Origin: Chlorops oryzae | Lineage: Eukaryota; Arthropoda; Insecta; Diptera; Chloropidae | Direction of reading: 5' to 3' | DNA length: 64,000 nucleotides | NCBI GenBank assembly: GCA_020466095.1 | Contig: CM035807.1 | Span: 42,295,725 to 42,359,724, forward strand | Made by a program: the position numbers and the translations under genes | The notes under the pieces: model-generated | Seen by the model: the letters and a program-made list of their open reading frames with translations, nothing else | The model's database searches: none | What the model was told of the DNA's origin: nothing | In this document: in pieces, positions 11,145 to 22,401 of the stretch | Position numbering within the stretch: position 1 is the stretch's first letter | Layout: each line of letters begins with the position of its first letter

Positions 11145-11916
11145 AAGACACCTGGTAACTTCGATGTCAAGGATGCACCACGCACTGGAAGGCCAATTGT
11201 CGAAAATGTCGATAAAATCATGGAAATTATCGAGTCCGACCGTCATGTTAGCACTGTTTCGATTGCAAAAGAGCTAAAGATTGCACAAAAAACCGTTTGG
11301 AACCATTTGAATAAGGCTGGATACACAAAGAAGCTCGATGTATGGGTGCCACACGAGTTAACGCAAAAAAACCTCATAGACCGAATTTCCATCTGCGAAT
11401 CGCTGCTGAACCGCAACAAAATCGACCCATTTCTGAAGCGGTTGGTGACTGGTGATGAAATGGTGATGATGGGATTGGCAGGGAATTATCTACTATGAGC
11501 TGCTCCCATACGGCAAAACTCTTAACTCGGAACTCTACTGTCAACAATTGGACCGTCTGAAGGAAGCAATCGCCCATAAGCGGCCAGCTTTGGCCAATAG
11601 GAGAGGAATTGTGTTCCATCAGGACAACGCCAGGCCACACACATCGATAGTGACTCGCCAGAAGCTCCGGGAGTTTGGTTGGGAGGTTCTTCTGCATCCA
11701 CCTTATAGTCCGGACCTGGCACCAAGTGATTACCATCTGTTCCTGTCCATGGCGAACAATTTTGCTGGTGAAACATTCGCTTCAAGAGAGGCTTCTGAAA
11801 TTCGACTGTCTCAATTTTTTGCTAATAGGAACGAGGGCTTCTATGAGAGAGGCATAATGAAATTACCTTTAAAATGGCAACAAGTTATCGAACAAAACGG
11901 CGCATATTTGACCTAA
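11145..11916 (+). pseudogene. Mariner transposase, 5'-truncated and internally deleted
   Basis: The first ~75 residues are missing. The sequence begins in the linker (NFDVKDAPRTGRP), then the second helix-turn-helix and the WVPHEL motif linked to the catalytic domain, then VTGDE with the first catalytic Asp. A deletion removes roughly the next 50-60 codons. Reading resumes in another frame at about 11490 (YYELLPYGKTLNSELYCQQL), then HQDNARPH with the second Asp and LAPSDYHLF with the third, in DD34D spacing. The family belongs to Mos1-type mariners and differs from the two mariners at 24927 and 35436. No TIRs were found. The copy cannot make a working enzyme. Confidence 0.9.
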
Positions 11917-13071
11917 ATCGGGTCATTCTAACTATCTTAAATAAAGCCCTCAATTTAATGCAAAAATAATGGATTTCTTTTTACTACACCTTTCGCTACA
12001 CATAAAAAAATTTCTCTAACAAAAATTTTTTTTTTAAAGAAAAAAGTGTTCTTCATTTTACGTGTTAATCTTATCTCTGATAGAAAAAACATCCATAATC
12101 AGTCCCACTTATTTTCAATAGTGGAAAACTTTTCACCTTAGCCGGAAAACTCTATCTCAACAAGGTAATAGACTTACCATAGAAGAATTGGGATAAACTT
12201 TTCTCTTGTAAGAAAGTACGAAAAATTTCATTCCTGAATAGAAAAGTTCTCGGTGAGTATAACAACGCCTAATACTCAGTTTTGTCAAATCACCTCTACT
12301 TTTTTTTTAAATAGACTAAAAAAAAACGGTTCGGACCATTTGCGCTGGGTTGAAAAATTTCGTGCATACCCAAAGGGCGATTTTGCGTTTTTTCTTCCGA
12401 TTTTTGGTAAAAATAGTTCAACTTCGCACCGGCAAAACGGTATCAAGTATTGCTCGGATGCAGTTCGTGTATATAAAGAAGTTGTTTAGTTATACTCCTT
12501 CTATATTTGCATTAAAAAATTTTGATAAAATGTTTGAAAATTTTGCGTTAAAAAAAAATTGTTTGTTTAAAATGAACGTATACTCAAAATTTCATACAAA
12601 ACCAAACTTTTTTTGAAGTGCTACAGGTCACACAGAAGTTCTTATTTTTTATAAATAGAAGCTAGAGGCTCACAGTCTGCACTGCAGAGGCTGCACTTAA
12701 GTAGTTGGCCCTACATGTGACAGGTTTTGAGTGATATGTAAGGGATGTTATTAAATTTTCTTTACTGGCGACTTTGAAATAATGATGAGATTGAATCTTA
12801 GGAAGTGAAAGTGCCAAATTCTACCTTTTGTCTTTCGGAAGATTGGAAAAGCACCTAATGAAACAAAGCAAAAAAAAACCAGCACTACCAAATAAATAAA
12901 ATAATGTGTAAAATAATATTTAAGAATTTTAAATATATTTCACTTGTTTTAAATCACAGTAAGACCAATTTAAGAGATGTCTCACCTGTGTCAATTTTTA
13001 TATTTTCCTCAACGTCTAAAACTAAAAAAAAAATTTAATTTTTCTAAAAGCACATACAATTGGCGTTCGAA
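11917..13071. other. AT-rich stretch, no gene recognised
   Basis: Contains a degraded match (about 12540-12620) to the central part of the TA-flanked MITE at 44903-45249. Nothing else was identified. Confidence 0.4.
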
Positions 13072-13269
13072 CCCAATTACATTTTGTTTTCTACAATAAA
13101 CCATTATCGTGGTAAAATTTTTTTCTCGACTTCCTGCTTAAAAACTTTAAGGCCCTATAACTCCTCAGGGGTGCATTTGCGGCCCCCGCTTCCCACACGA
13201 TATTTTGTTTGTCTTGACATCCTCTATCACCCTGCTCCGGATGTACTAGCTCTCGTGAATCACCCTGTA
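13072..13269 (+). repeat. Dispersed repeat, copy 1 (CACCCTGTAT end)
   Basis: Similar along its length to 18290-18480. Shared blocks include ACTCCTCAGGGGTGCATTTG and CGGATGTACTAGCTCTC, and both end ATCACCCTGTAT. That end resembles the CAGGGTG terminus of the MITE at 44903-45249, so these are probably decayed members of a related family. Confidence 0.65.
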
Positions 13270-13879
13270 TATATATGGGGCAAAATACGTCAAGTGTACG
13301 CTCCTGAAAAAAATGTTCTCTCCGATGTGAATGAAATTTTGTTGAGTAGTTAAGTAATTGGATAACAGTTCTAGGGAGGACTAAATCCATGGAGAGGAAA
13401 GGGGTATGGTTGTTTGGCCGGTAGGAGTCCGGCACACCGATATGGCGACGTCGTAACTGATGGTCCATGATGGATTCCAAACGCCCCACCCGCGAAGAAA
13501 AAAGGTTAATTAGAACAAAAATCTTGCAAAATTACGGTACATTATATTCGTTGTTATTGACCTAAAATTGTTATGTATGCATGTTCAATGCTTTGTTTTG
13601 AGGATCTATCTTGTAGATCTAATTAATTAACACATACATATACATTTTAATGTAAAAAAGCTAAGAATTTTTCGAAATAAAAAAATTTTTGTTAAGTGGG
13701 AGGTCTCGTTGAAAATCGTGTGTGAAAATTCTCCATCAGAAACATTCAAAACTTTTTTCCATGAACATCTAATAAGCCTCGTTATAATGCATTAAAATCA
13801 GGGACCGTAATCATTATAAGTTTTATTTTAAAACTCGCCTCTTAAGGATTATTTGATGAGATTTATTTAAAACTCAATA

Positions 13880-14294
13880 GGGGTATTCACAAAGGTGTGT
13901 TAAAAACGTTGCAAAGTCGGAAAAATGCGACTTCTTAAAAAATTTTAAAACTTTTTTTGTATCTTGCACAACTTGTGGCTCTGGGATAGCGTAGGGGATG
14001 CGTGCTATGCTCTTGATCCCAGGGTCCGAGGTTCGATTCCCGGCACAGGCGAAACGGAGTGTAATGTTACAAGCCTAGCACTGGTTTTTCAAAAATCGGA
14101 TGTTAGGGGCACACTACATAACAAGACATACACTCACACAAACACAAGAAAACCTCCAATGGGCCGATTAGCGGCCTAAGTGGTAGCCACTTTAACCTAC
14201 CTACCTACCTACCTACCTTGGACAACTTTTTAAGCAGTTCAAATTTTCCGATTTTCCGACTTTTCTATTTTCCGACGCCTTTGTGAATACCCCA
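13880..14294. mobile_element. MITE with AGGGGTATTCACAAAGG ends, split by a SINE
   Basis: The ends are inverted repeats of the same family as the uninterrupted copy at 17030-17190. That copy shows the empty site for the SINE. Confidence 0.8.
13975..14221 (+). mobile_element. tRNA-derived SINE
   Basis: A tRNA-like head with box A TAGCGTAGGGG (13987-13997) and box B GGTTCGATTCC (14030-14040), an unrelated body, and a tail of (ACCT)n. It is flanked by ACAACTT at 13968-13974 and 14222-14228, a 7-bp TSD typical of LINE-mobilised insertion. It splits a MITE whose intact relative at 17030-17190 lacks the insertion. Confidence 0.85.
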
Positions 14295-16020
14295 AATATT
14301 TAATGATTATTTTCGAGTTTTATTTAAAAATCAAAAAAATTAATCTTACTTTTGAGTTTTATTTTTGAATTCAAGAATAAAGATTATTTTTTGAATTTTA
14401 TTTTTTTATTTTCAAGAGCCTTTGACCACAATCAAAATGCGATCTCCAGTAAAATTTATCTTCGTCTCACCTTGCTGTCTATTTAATTTTTATGCTTAAC
14501 TATTATTATTATTAGTATTATTAATTGATGGCTTTTATAATAAATGGTTTAGACGCCCTACCAACTTGGTCTTCGGCACTAAATGCCCAATTAATTTTGC
14601 CAAAACAGCAAATACTTATAAACTCGTTACGACTAAATAGTTTTATCTCCAAATAAGCGAAGAACATATAACGACTAAAACTTATATTCGCATATTATAA
14701 TAAATAATGGTAAGAAGCATAATAAGTAAGAAGCAAACGAATATAGAGCACATTCACTCACTTTTGCACGCTACTGTAGGTCAAGAAAAGGTTTTAATAA
14801 AACAATTTGTCACATATTATACCTATTGATATTCGATGTGACAAGGTCAACACAAAAAAGCCAAAATTTTCTTCAAATTGTATTAATTTTCTTCTTCTTC
14901 TTCCGTATAAAATCTACCTAAATTTTTGAACTCATTATTTGGTTAAGCGTAAGATTATGTCACACAGTGTAACGAGTGCGACCAAAAATTTACAGTGATT
15001 TTTGGTCGTTTATTTGAAGATACAATAGATGAATTGAGATGGGTTTGAAAATGTCCTCGAATATTAGTGTTGATTTTTATTAAACATTTGAGATTTTAAT
15101 GCTAAATGTATTAAACGTATACAAAAACTGCTGTATCATTAGTTAATGGCGACGGGAATCGGTTTCATTAAGGACACAAATGGCTTTTGTTTGTAGAAAA
15201 AGAAGTAGACGGATTTTAAAAGTTTTTCCACAGCTGATATATTTGAACATGGGAAGCCTACTTACCATATTTCGATTTTCAGAATGCAAAATTACTAAAG
15301 TTAAGAGGCAAAATTAGTCACTTCGTCTTCTATGGGAGGTGAGCGGACTTCAACGATTTTCAATTTCAGGTTCTTTCTATTTTATGTTGCGCTTGTTCTT
15401 GGCATACCAAAATCCAGGTTTGTGGGCACAAAAATTACCATTTTAGTACAAAGCAAAATTAATAGTATTGCTATCGCTCTGCATGAATTTTTTTCAAAAA
15501 TCCGACCGTTTTGAAGACTATAAGCTTTTGTTGGTGAAACTTATGAAATTTACATAAAAGGTTATTATAATATTAGAAAGCAACTCCAAGCCATAGAATA
15601 TATTACCTAGAGTGGCCGTTACATGAGACCATTATGCAACCACTGTCAACTTTTGGCTAAGAAATGTATAGGGAAGTCACACTGTGCGTTATTCGTTAAA
15701 ACAAGTGCAATCGTACTTGCAAGTTTTGTGGCTCAAGGCGAAATAAAATTTCAAATTTGTCAACTGACTTGATTATACAAAAATAAACAATTTAGCTTGT
15801 TTGCTATTGTGATGTTGGGTTTCGTTGAATTTTAAAAAGCGCAATATCGTAACATTTTTCAGAAACTTTTACCGCGAAATTACTTTAATTTCTTTGGTTT
15901 TGGTACAATGATTTGCTAGTAAGACAACGTCTCCAGTGCAATCATCGAGAAATTTCATGCGGAAGGGTTTTATTACACATCGTCATGTTTTCCATCACTT
16001 TAAGTTGTTACTGACTGCAC
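14295..16020. other. AT-rich stretch upstream of the secreted-protein gene
   Basis: Near 14300-14430 it has repeated TTTTGAGTTTTATTTTTGA-like blocks resembling hAT subterminal repeats seen at 36800-36990. No coding region is recognised. Confidence 0.4.
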
Positions 16021-16021
16021 G

Positions 16022-16058
16022 TATAAAAACATAAGACAGTCTTTAATCGTATTCAGTT
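16022..16058 (+). promoter_or_regulatory. TATA box and initiator of the secreted-protein gene
   Basis: TATAAAA at 16022-16028 and TCAGTT at 16053-16058, about 31 bp apart. This is the standard arthropod TATA/Inr pair, and it lies 65 bp upstream of the ATG. Confidence 0.7.
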
Positions 16059-16119
16059 AATGTTGACAATTGCTCGAATATATATCGCACGTTGTCTGTA
16101 GGGAAGTCTTTTTGTGAAA

Positions 16120-16868
16120 ATGTTAAGAAAAGTAATGCTGCATGGTTGTGTGTTAGGAGCCACACTCTTAATAAACTTTTCTTTAGCGATTCCAAAATAC
16201 TCAGGAGGTTCGAAGTAAGTTTAAATATTGTAAAATTGTATAACGAATTAAAAAATAAGACTTAAGCCCGTTGGCTACTGTTCCGCTTAAAATTTTCGAC
16301 TTGAAAAAGAACAAATTTATACGAAAGTTGTGTCATTTTGACAGGATATCGTGACCAAAAACTTTATGATAAGCAGCATCAAGTGGTATATTCTTTGTCA
16401 GACAGATATAAAATTAGGATTTCTTTTTCAGATCAATTTTCGCAAACTCAACTTCACTGAATACAAATCATGATGTAAACAGAACAGAAAAAACTGAGCT
16501 AGCGGTGGCTTCAACGAAAGAACGTCTTCATCGCCTGGGCTACTCAACTGGATACGGTACATTAAATGTGAGTTTAAAAGAATTGCAATACTCATATAGT
16601 TTAAATAGAATTTAAGGTAAGAATCTGTATACGGGATGCATTTTTTTTTTTGCCTTAAGTGCGAATTAATTGCCTTTATGCAAATTTGAATTTGGTTCAT
16701 GTCCTCCACCTGTTGTGACTATTTTATATAGAAAATTAGTTGGAACATTTAAAAATAAAACCAGTAACAACACCAAAGTTGGTCAAGCCCGATGTTGATA
16801 TACCCAGCTTTTCGACAACATTGGCGCACTATGTTTTGCCTTTCCCTACGGAAGCTATACAAAATTAA
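16120..16868 (+). CDS. Small secreted protein, three exons (119 aa)
   Basis: Coding exons are 16120-16214, 16432-16567 and 16740-16868. The introns of 217 and 172 bp have GTAAGT/CAG and GTGAGT/TAG sites, and the joins keep frame. The first ~23 residues are a clear signal peptide: basic MLRK, then a hydrophobic core ending FSLA. The mature chain of ~96 residues has no Cys, two N-glycosylation sequons (N37-S-T and N48-R-T), a Tyr/Gly-rich LGYSTGYGTL segment and a Pro-rich C-terminal half. I do not recognise the family. A short, Cys-free, secreted product with a strong TATA promoter suggests a tissue-specific protein such as an accessory-gland, chorion or immune peptide, but that is a guess. A transposon end starts 20 bp after the stop. 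Confidence 0.75.
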
Positions 16869-16888
16869 AGCTTGTGGGCTTGACAGTG

Positions 16889-17288
16889 CACAGTATCCGA
16901 TTTCGCTTTGCTAGCGTCACTTAAGCCATTTTTTTTTTTTACTTTTTGAAAATATTTTGATGCCAAACGAAAGAGTTAGCTTCAAGTGTTACAGAACGGA
17001 AAAATTTTCCCAACAGAAAAAAAAACTATAGGGGTATTCACAAAGGCGTCGGAAAATATGAAAGTCGGAAAATCGGAAAATTTTAGCTGCTTAAAAAGTT
17101 GTGCAAGATACAAAAAAAGTTTAAATTTTTTTGAAAAGTCGCGATTTTCCGACTCTCCAACGTTTTTCACACGCCTTTTTGAATACCCCTTATGTCACTT
17201 TGAATGTAAGAGAGAAAAATCAGAGCAACATTTTTGGCAGAATTCACGGAAAACTCACTTTTTTAAGTTGAAATTGTGGCTTACTTAG
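16889..17288 (+). mobile_element. DNA-transposon end, related to the element at 44234-46829
   Basis: Starts CACAGTATCCGATTTCGC, matching the right TIR of that element read from the minus strand, and stays similar for about 240 bp apart from the nested MITE. No other end is found, so this is a solo fragment. Confidence 0.75.
17030..17190. mobile_element. MITE with AGGGGTATTCACAAAGG ends, uninterrupted copy
   Basis: Inverted termini of at least 20 bp, flanked by TAT on both sides (17027-17029, 17191-17193), with a 3-bp TSD of Harbinger type. It is inserted in the transposon end above. Confidence 0.8.
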
Positions 17289-17404
17289 AGGCAGTGGCGT
17301 GTCCAGAGAAAGAGTGTTTATATTTTCCACAGTGGTATATTGATAAATTATAAGACATTTACCAAAAAATTTTTTGAGGAGTGGGGAGGGGAGAGGTGCA
17401 GATT

Positions 17405-17530
17405 AGTGATGTTGCGAATATTCGCATTCGTATTCGCGAATATTCGCATATTTCTGGACATTCGTATTCGCATTCGCATTCGGAAAATTTTGTGCGAATA
17501 TTTGGCGAATATTAACGTCCGAAAAATATA
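17405..17530. repeat. ATTCGC-rich cluster
   Basis: Many GAATATTCGC/CATTCG units in both orientations. A low-complexity repeat with no coding sense seen. Confidence 0.5.
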
Positions 17531-17560
17531 CAAATCCTATGGATGTTATAGTTTTCTTTA

Positions 17561-18289
17561 ATGTAGATTGACTTGATATGTATATTGATTTGTAGATTTC
17601 AAAACAATATTTAAAATTTATTCAAAACAGGCTTGGAGAACAAATTTAAATTCATTTTCTTTACGAAAACAGATTAATTAAATAACTTATTTTTCTGAAT
17701 CATTGGGCAGCACTCTAACAAAAAATATGTGGGGCTTACACGGCACTTCAGCTCTCAATAACAAATCATAGATAACTGGCGCTTAATTTAAAACTGAACA
17801 TTCGCAAACCTTTGGTTTCCATTGCAGAACCCGTACACAAAAACCATATCTGCGTATTCTTCATCCGAAAAAACCATTTTTCATTAATACTGTTTTTTGT
17901 ATTTCTAATAGTTGCAAAGTGTTGAGTAATGAGCCAAGCTTACTTAGCCCTAGATGCGTTTTTTACCCGCACGCTAAGTTCAAGATTCTTGTGAATTAAA
18001 AAGTGGGATCAAGAGAAATCAATTTTTTTCTCAACGGGGAAAAAAAACTAGTTCGACATATTGATACCAAAAGAAAGGTAATGAATTTGTTAATCTGGAA
18101 AAGTTTTTTCAACTACTGTTAATTGGACCTTTTTCATACTAAAATAATTGCCAAACTGGAAAAATTGGGTTCAAATTTGGAAATTTTGTGTTTCCTCACT
18201 TAAATTTCCATCAAACATTTAAGTTTTGACTCTAAATTTATTTTTGCTTTAAAGCACATGCAATTGGCTATTCAAAACTGTGAATTTTT
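17561..18289. other. Unassigned AT-rich stretch
   Basis: No gene, TIR or repeat unit recognised. Confidence 0.35.
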
Positions 18290-18480
18290 TCTTTTGGAGT
18301 ATTGAAATAAACGCGGGGGAATTTTTTTTCTAACCTTTGTGCAGAATAAATTAAAAGCGTTGTTACTCCTCAGGGGTGCATTTGCGTCCCCCCCCCCCCT
18401 TCCCATACAATTTTTTGTTGGTCTCGACATCCCTTATCACCCTGCGCCGGATGTACTAGCTCTCTTGAATCACCCTGTAT
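18290..18480 (+). repeat. Dispersed repeat, copy 2 (CACCCTGTAT end)
   Basis: Partner of 13072-13269. Includes a run of ten C residues (18390-18400). Confidence 0.65.
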
Positions 18481-18529
18481 ACTCTCAAATTCTAATTTTC
18501 ATTGAAATATTTCGAAAAAGTCCGATTTT

Positions 18530-18994
18530 GAGGCAGTTTTTGGAGACCCTAGTACTGGAGGTACCCTTAATAATGGACCGATCAAGGAAATTTTTGGGAG
18601 GACGTTAATGGCTAGAAAGGAAGCATAAGTGCCAAGTTTCGTTCAAGTCCCATTTAAATTTTGGGTGTAGGAGACAGTTTTTGTGATTTTCGTAACAGAT
18701 CCTAGTACTGGAGGTACCTCTAAAAATGGTCCGATCCGGTCCATTCTCGAACTTGTTCTTACTCATGTGCCTGTGAGTACGTATATTAAATTTCATCAAG
18801 ATAGCTCAACTCCTTCGATAAGAAAACTGTATACAAACAGACGGACAGACAGACGGACATGTCTAAATAGAATCTTCTGGTGACGCTGAACATTTCTGTA
18901 TATATTTTGTATTGTCCATCTCGACTGGTTCTGGGTGTTACACACAACCACACAAACGCAATATACCTTCGACACAGAGTGTGTCGGGTATAAT
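18530..18994 (-). mobile_element. DINE/INE-like remnant
   Basis: On the minus strand it begins TTATACCCGACACAC at 18994 and includes a GTCCGTCTGTCTGTCC-type microsatellite (18838-18862) followed by ACATG..., as in the 25307-26740 element. It is also internally repetitive: TCCTAGTACTGGAGGTACC occurs twice (18547 and 18700 regions). The class is inferred from the TATACCC end and microsatellite core. Confidence 0.5.
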
Positions 18995-19716
18995 GAGATT
19001 GGTATGCGAGGTGGTAACAGCAATGAACGTTTTTATGCAATCTCAGTGAAGGTTTTCGTTTTACAATAACACTTCGTAAATCAGTCGGCATAGTCTACGA
19101 ACGCTTTAACGAACAATATTGCATATATGCGTGGGTCGCGCTGGGTTCTACACCTCCATTGAGTTGTTAGTTTTGGAGATCCCATCCTGTTTAAGATGTC
19201 ATTTTATAGAAAAAAAGCTCAGCTGTCGTTTAAAATTATTTTAAAAAATATCAAAAATGTCGCATTCGGCGAAAAATTGCTTATAAAAATAAAAACCGTT
19301 TTTTTGTACATCAATAATAATTTCTGGGAATTGTAATATTTATTTTCGGAAAGAGCAGACAAAAATCTATAAAAATCATTTATCACATTTTTTTCATTTC
19401 CCAATTTGCGAGACGTAGAATTTTTTGAATACAAAAAGGACCGAAAGTTTAACACCCTGTATCTATGCACCCGGTCAATATTTCCCCTCCTCCTTTTGCA
19501 AAATTCATGTACTCTCATAGCGCAACATTTCCACCAAGTTTAATCGAAATCCCAGGTATGAAGATTTTTGAGCGGGTACACTTGACGTGAAATGCCCCAT
19601 ATGCAACAAAACTTTGCGTCAGTGCTGCCAAAATAAACAAATTTTCTGATAATGACTAACTCTTGAAATGAATTTTTTTTTGTTTCCGTAGGTACTCGTA
19701 ATTTCTGGTAGATATT
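18995..19716. other. Unassigned stretch with scattered repeat pieces
   Basis: A segment near 19450-19610 (AACACCCTGTATC, GTACACTTGACGTGAAATGC) resembles the region around 13265-13300 in inverted order. No gene recognised. Confidence 0.4.
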
Positions 19717-20237
19717 AGTGGTATTCAAGCAGGTGGGCATCTTGGGCATTTGGGCAAATTGGTTTGTATGGAAAATCGTTTCCGCAGCTGGGCAACTATT
19801 GCACACCGATTTTGATGTGCAACATTTGCCCGATTTTGTGGGCAAATGAGTGCTATGGCGACCCTACAGTGTCAAATGAGTATGAATGTATGAAGAAATA
19901 CAAAAACCATGATTTATAAAGTTCAATAAGTGAAAAACAAGTGAATTTGAATGAATGCCATGCATCTATTTAATAATACGAATATTGTTTTTACAAATAA
20001 ATAAGTATTTTTTTTCCAAAAAATTTTTGCATCTTAATTTTTTGATATCAATTATATCTGCGTAATATATATGTGAAAGACCAAACATGTTTGACTGTCC
20101 GTATGGATCTTAAAATCAAACAGCTGTTATCGTTGAAATTTTGCACTCGTTTTCCTGAGGGTTGTTCATGCAAAAGTGCAAAATTTGCTAGTGCAAAATT
20201 TGCCCACTCCAATTGCCCCATCTGCTTGAATACCACT
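19717..20237. mobile_element. MITE with AGTGGTATTCAAGCAG ends
   Basis: 521 bp with inverted termini AGTGGTATTCAAGCAG/CTGCTTGAATACCACT and ATT on both sides (19714-19716, 20238-20240). No coding capacity. The ends share GGTATTCA with the MITE at 17030. Confidence 0.75.
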
Positions 20238-20351
20238 ATTAGCAATGTTATTTGCCATTTATAATTTTTTTCAGTACAAATACGAAAATACACCAACTTC
20301 ATAAATGACCCTTTTACAAAAACCAATTTTATGTTTAGCATTTTTATCAGT

Positions 20352-20792
20352 TACTTTGTTGTGGTTCTCGAGGTCATTGAGGAGATTGAGGAAATTCTCT
20401 ACTAGTCCAGATGAGATGTTAACAGCTCCTAAGGCTAAAAGAGCAGCCTGGCTATCACACAGTATATGGATACTGCTCCCCTTTGTCTTCCTCTTCAGGC
20501 ATTCGCGGACGCAGATTTCAATCGCATATAATTCTGCTTGAAATATCGTTGGGTATAGACCCATTGGTACGGCTTTCTGGAATCTAAGTCCCAAGATGCC
20601 TGCACCTGTACTTCCATTTTTTAGTTTGGATCCATCTGTGTACCAGATTTGTGATCCTTTCTCTATGTGAAGTAAGACGTTTTTGAAATCACTTCGTTCA
20701 GGAATAATTACCTTGTACTTGCGGTCAAAACGCAATATACATTGTATTCGGTCTATCATCTTCATTATTGGGTCCTCAGATACATTTAACAA
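20352..20792 (-). pseudogene. LINE RNase H domain, truncated
   Basis: IWYTDGSKLKNGSTGAG carries the first acidic residue, then TIFQAELYAIEICV with Glu and ILCDSQAALLAL with the third acid. The final His/Asp part of the domain is absent because the element stops near 20352 and unrelated sequence follows. In a complete LINE this domain would degrade the RNA template after target-primed reverse transcription. Confidence 0.88.
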
Positions 20793-20807
20793 TATCGAGA
20801 GGTGCCC

Positions 20808-22374
20808 TTAAAGATCCCCACTTTTGAGATTTGGCACATTGTGCAATCTTAAAGCGCTTGCACATGCCTCTCTCGCATCTGTGGGGCAGGTTTTCATTGC
20901 CCCTGTGATGCTCCCACACACTAGTCTGTGTAGCTTGCCCAGTTTGGCTTCCGCGGTCCTTTGTCTGACCTTTGGCCACCATACAAGGGCAGCATACGTA
21001 ATTATTGGTCTAACAATCGTAGTGAAAGACCAATATGCCATTCGTTGGGAGATTCCTACCGTCTTGCCATGGAGCCTTTGGCACACATAAAGCGCCTTTG
21101 AGGCTTTGCTGACAACATGGTCTAGGTGCGAATTCTAGCTCAGCCTTCTGTTTAGGATCACTCCCAGATAGAAGGCTTCATCGCTGAATCGAATGTAGTT
21201 GCCCAGAATTGTGGGACTAAAGAGATTGGTCCGAGCCCTTTTAGTAAAGGGCACTAGCTTTGTTTTGTTCGTCTGAACAGTGAGACCCTTTTTATCAATC
21301 CAGTTTGTTACCAGTTGAAGGGCCGTTTGCACGCGAGATGAAATGGTAATGTCATCCCAACCGGCTACACAAATGACGAGGTTATCTGCATAACCCTGCG
21401 TTGCAAATCGCTGCTCTTGAATGTGGTTGAGCAGATCGTCAATGACTAGTATCCATAGTAGGGGAGAAAGTACTCCGCCTTGAGGACAACCTCTGGCTGC
21501 ATCGATCGACACCTCCTAATTTAGTGGATATTTTCTTGTTTTTCAACATATTTAGTAGCGAATTAGCTATTAGGGGTGGGATAGCTTTTTGGTACATGGC
21601 TGTTTCGATAGCTTTGAAAGAGGTGTTATCGAAAGCCCCCGAGATGTCTATGAATGCACAGAGGGCTATTTGCTTTGCCAGTATAGCCTTTTCTATTATG
21701 GTACTGAGGCTATGTACGGCAGTCACAGTTAGTTTACCAGGCTGGTAGGCAAATTGTTTGTTCAGTGGTTGGTACTTCAGACAGTCTCGTCTTATGTACT
21801 GATCAATGAGTTTTTCCATTGTTTTAATGAAAAAGGAACTGAGGCTTATAGGCCTGAAGGCCTTAGGACTGTGTTAATTTGTTTTCCCCAGTTTGGGAAT
21901 GAACACTACATTCACTTCGTTCCAGTTTGATGGAATATGAGCCATTAATAAGCTGACTTTAAATATTCTCACCAGTGAAGTTGTAATAAGCCCAGAACCC
22001 TGCTGAAGCAGGCATGGGCGGATGCCGTCCGGGCCAGGAGATTTATATGGGCTGAAAGTTGAAATTGCCCACTGTACCGTATGGAAGTTAATTATTTTCC
22101 CCGCAAGACTTCTGGCTCTGCCATTTGCTGAATTTGTTATGACAGCTGTTTGGCAAGGACGTTCAAACACAGGAACGCAGCCAGGGAAGTGAGTTTCCAA
22201 CAAGAGTCTTCCTGTCTCACGGATCGTGGACGTAAAACTACCATCTGGCCTCCTGAGGGTACCGAGGCCTTTTGAGTGATCCATCGCAAGAGCCTTTTGG
22301 AGGCGATACATATCAGGGAGGTTTGACACCCTGATGCAGTGTTCCCTCCATGTGGCCCTTTTGGATTTTCTCAA
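20808..22374 (-). pseudogene. LINE reverse transcriptase, frameshifted
   Basis: RT blocks are readable in order over four frames: FSPYKSPGPDGIRPCLLQ (fingers), QFAYQPGKLTVTAVHSL, CAFIDISGAFDNTSF with the first catalytic Asp, ARGCPQGGVLSPLLW, and the active-site box as GYADNLVI at 21381-21392, where YADD is expected. A thumb/connection segment follows (IVRPIITYAALVWWPK). The second Asp of the box is replaced by Asn, so the enzyme would be inactive even without the frameshifts. Confidence 0.88.
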
Positions 22375-22401
22375 TTCTTTATTGTATTCTGTTAGGACTG
22401 C

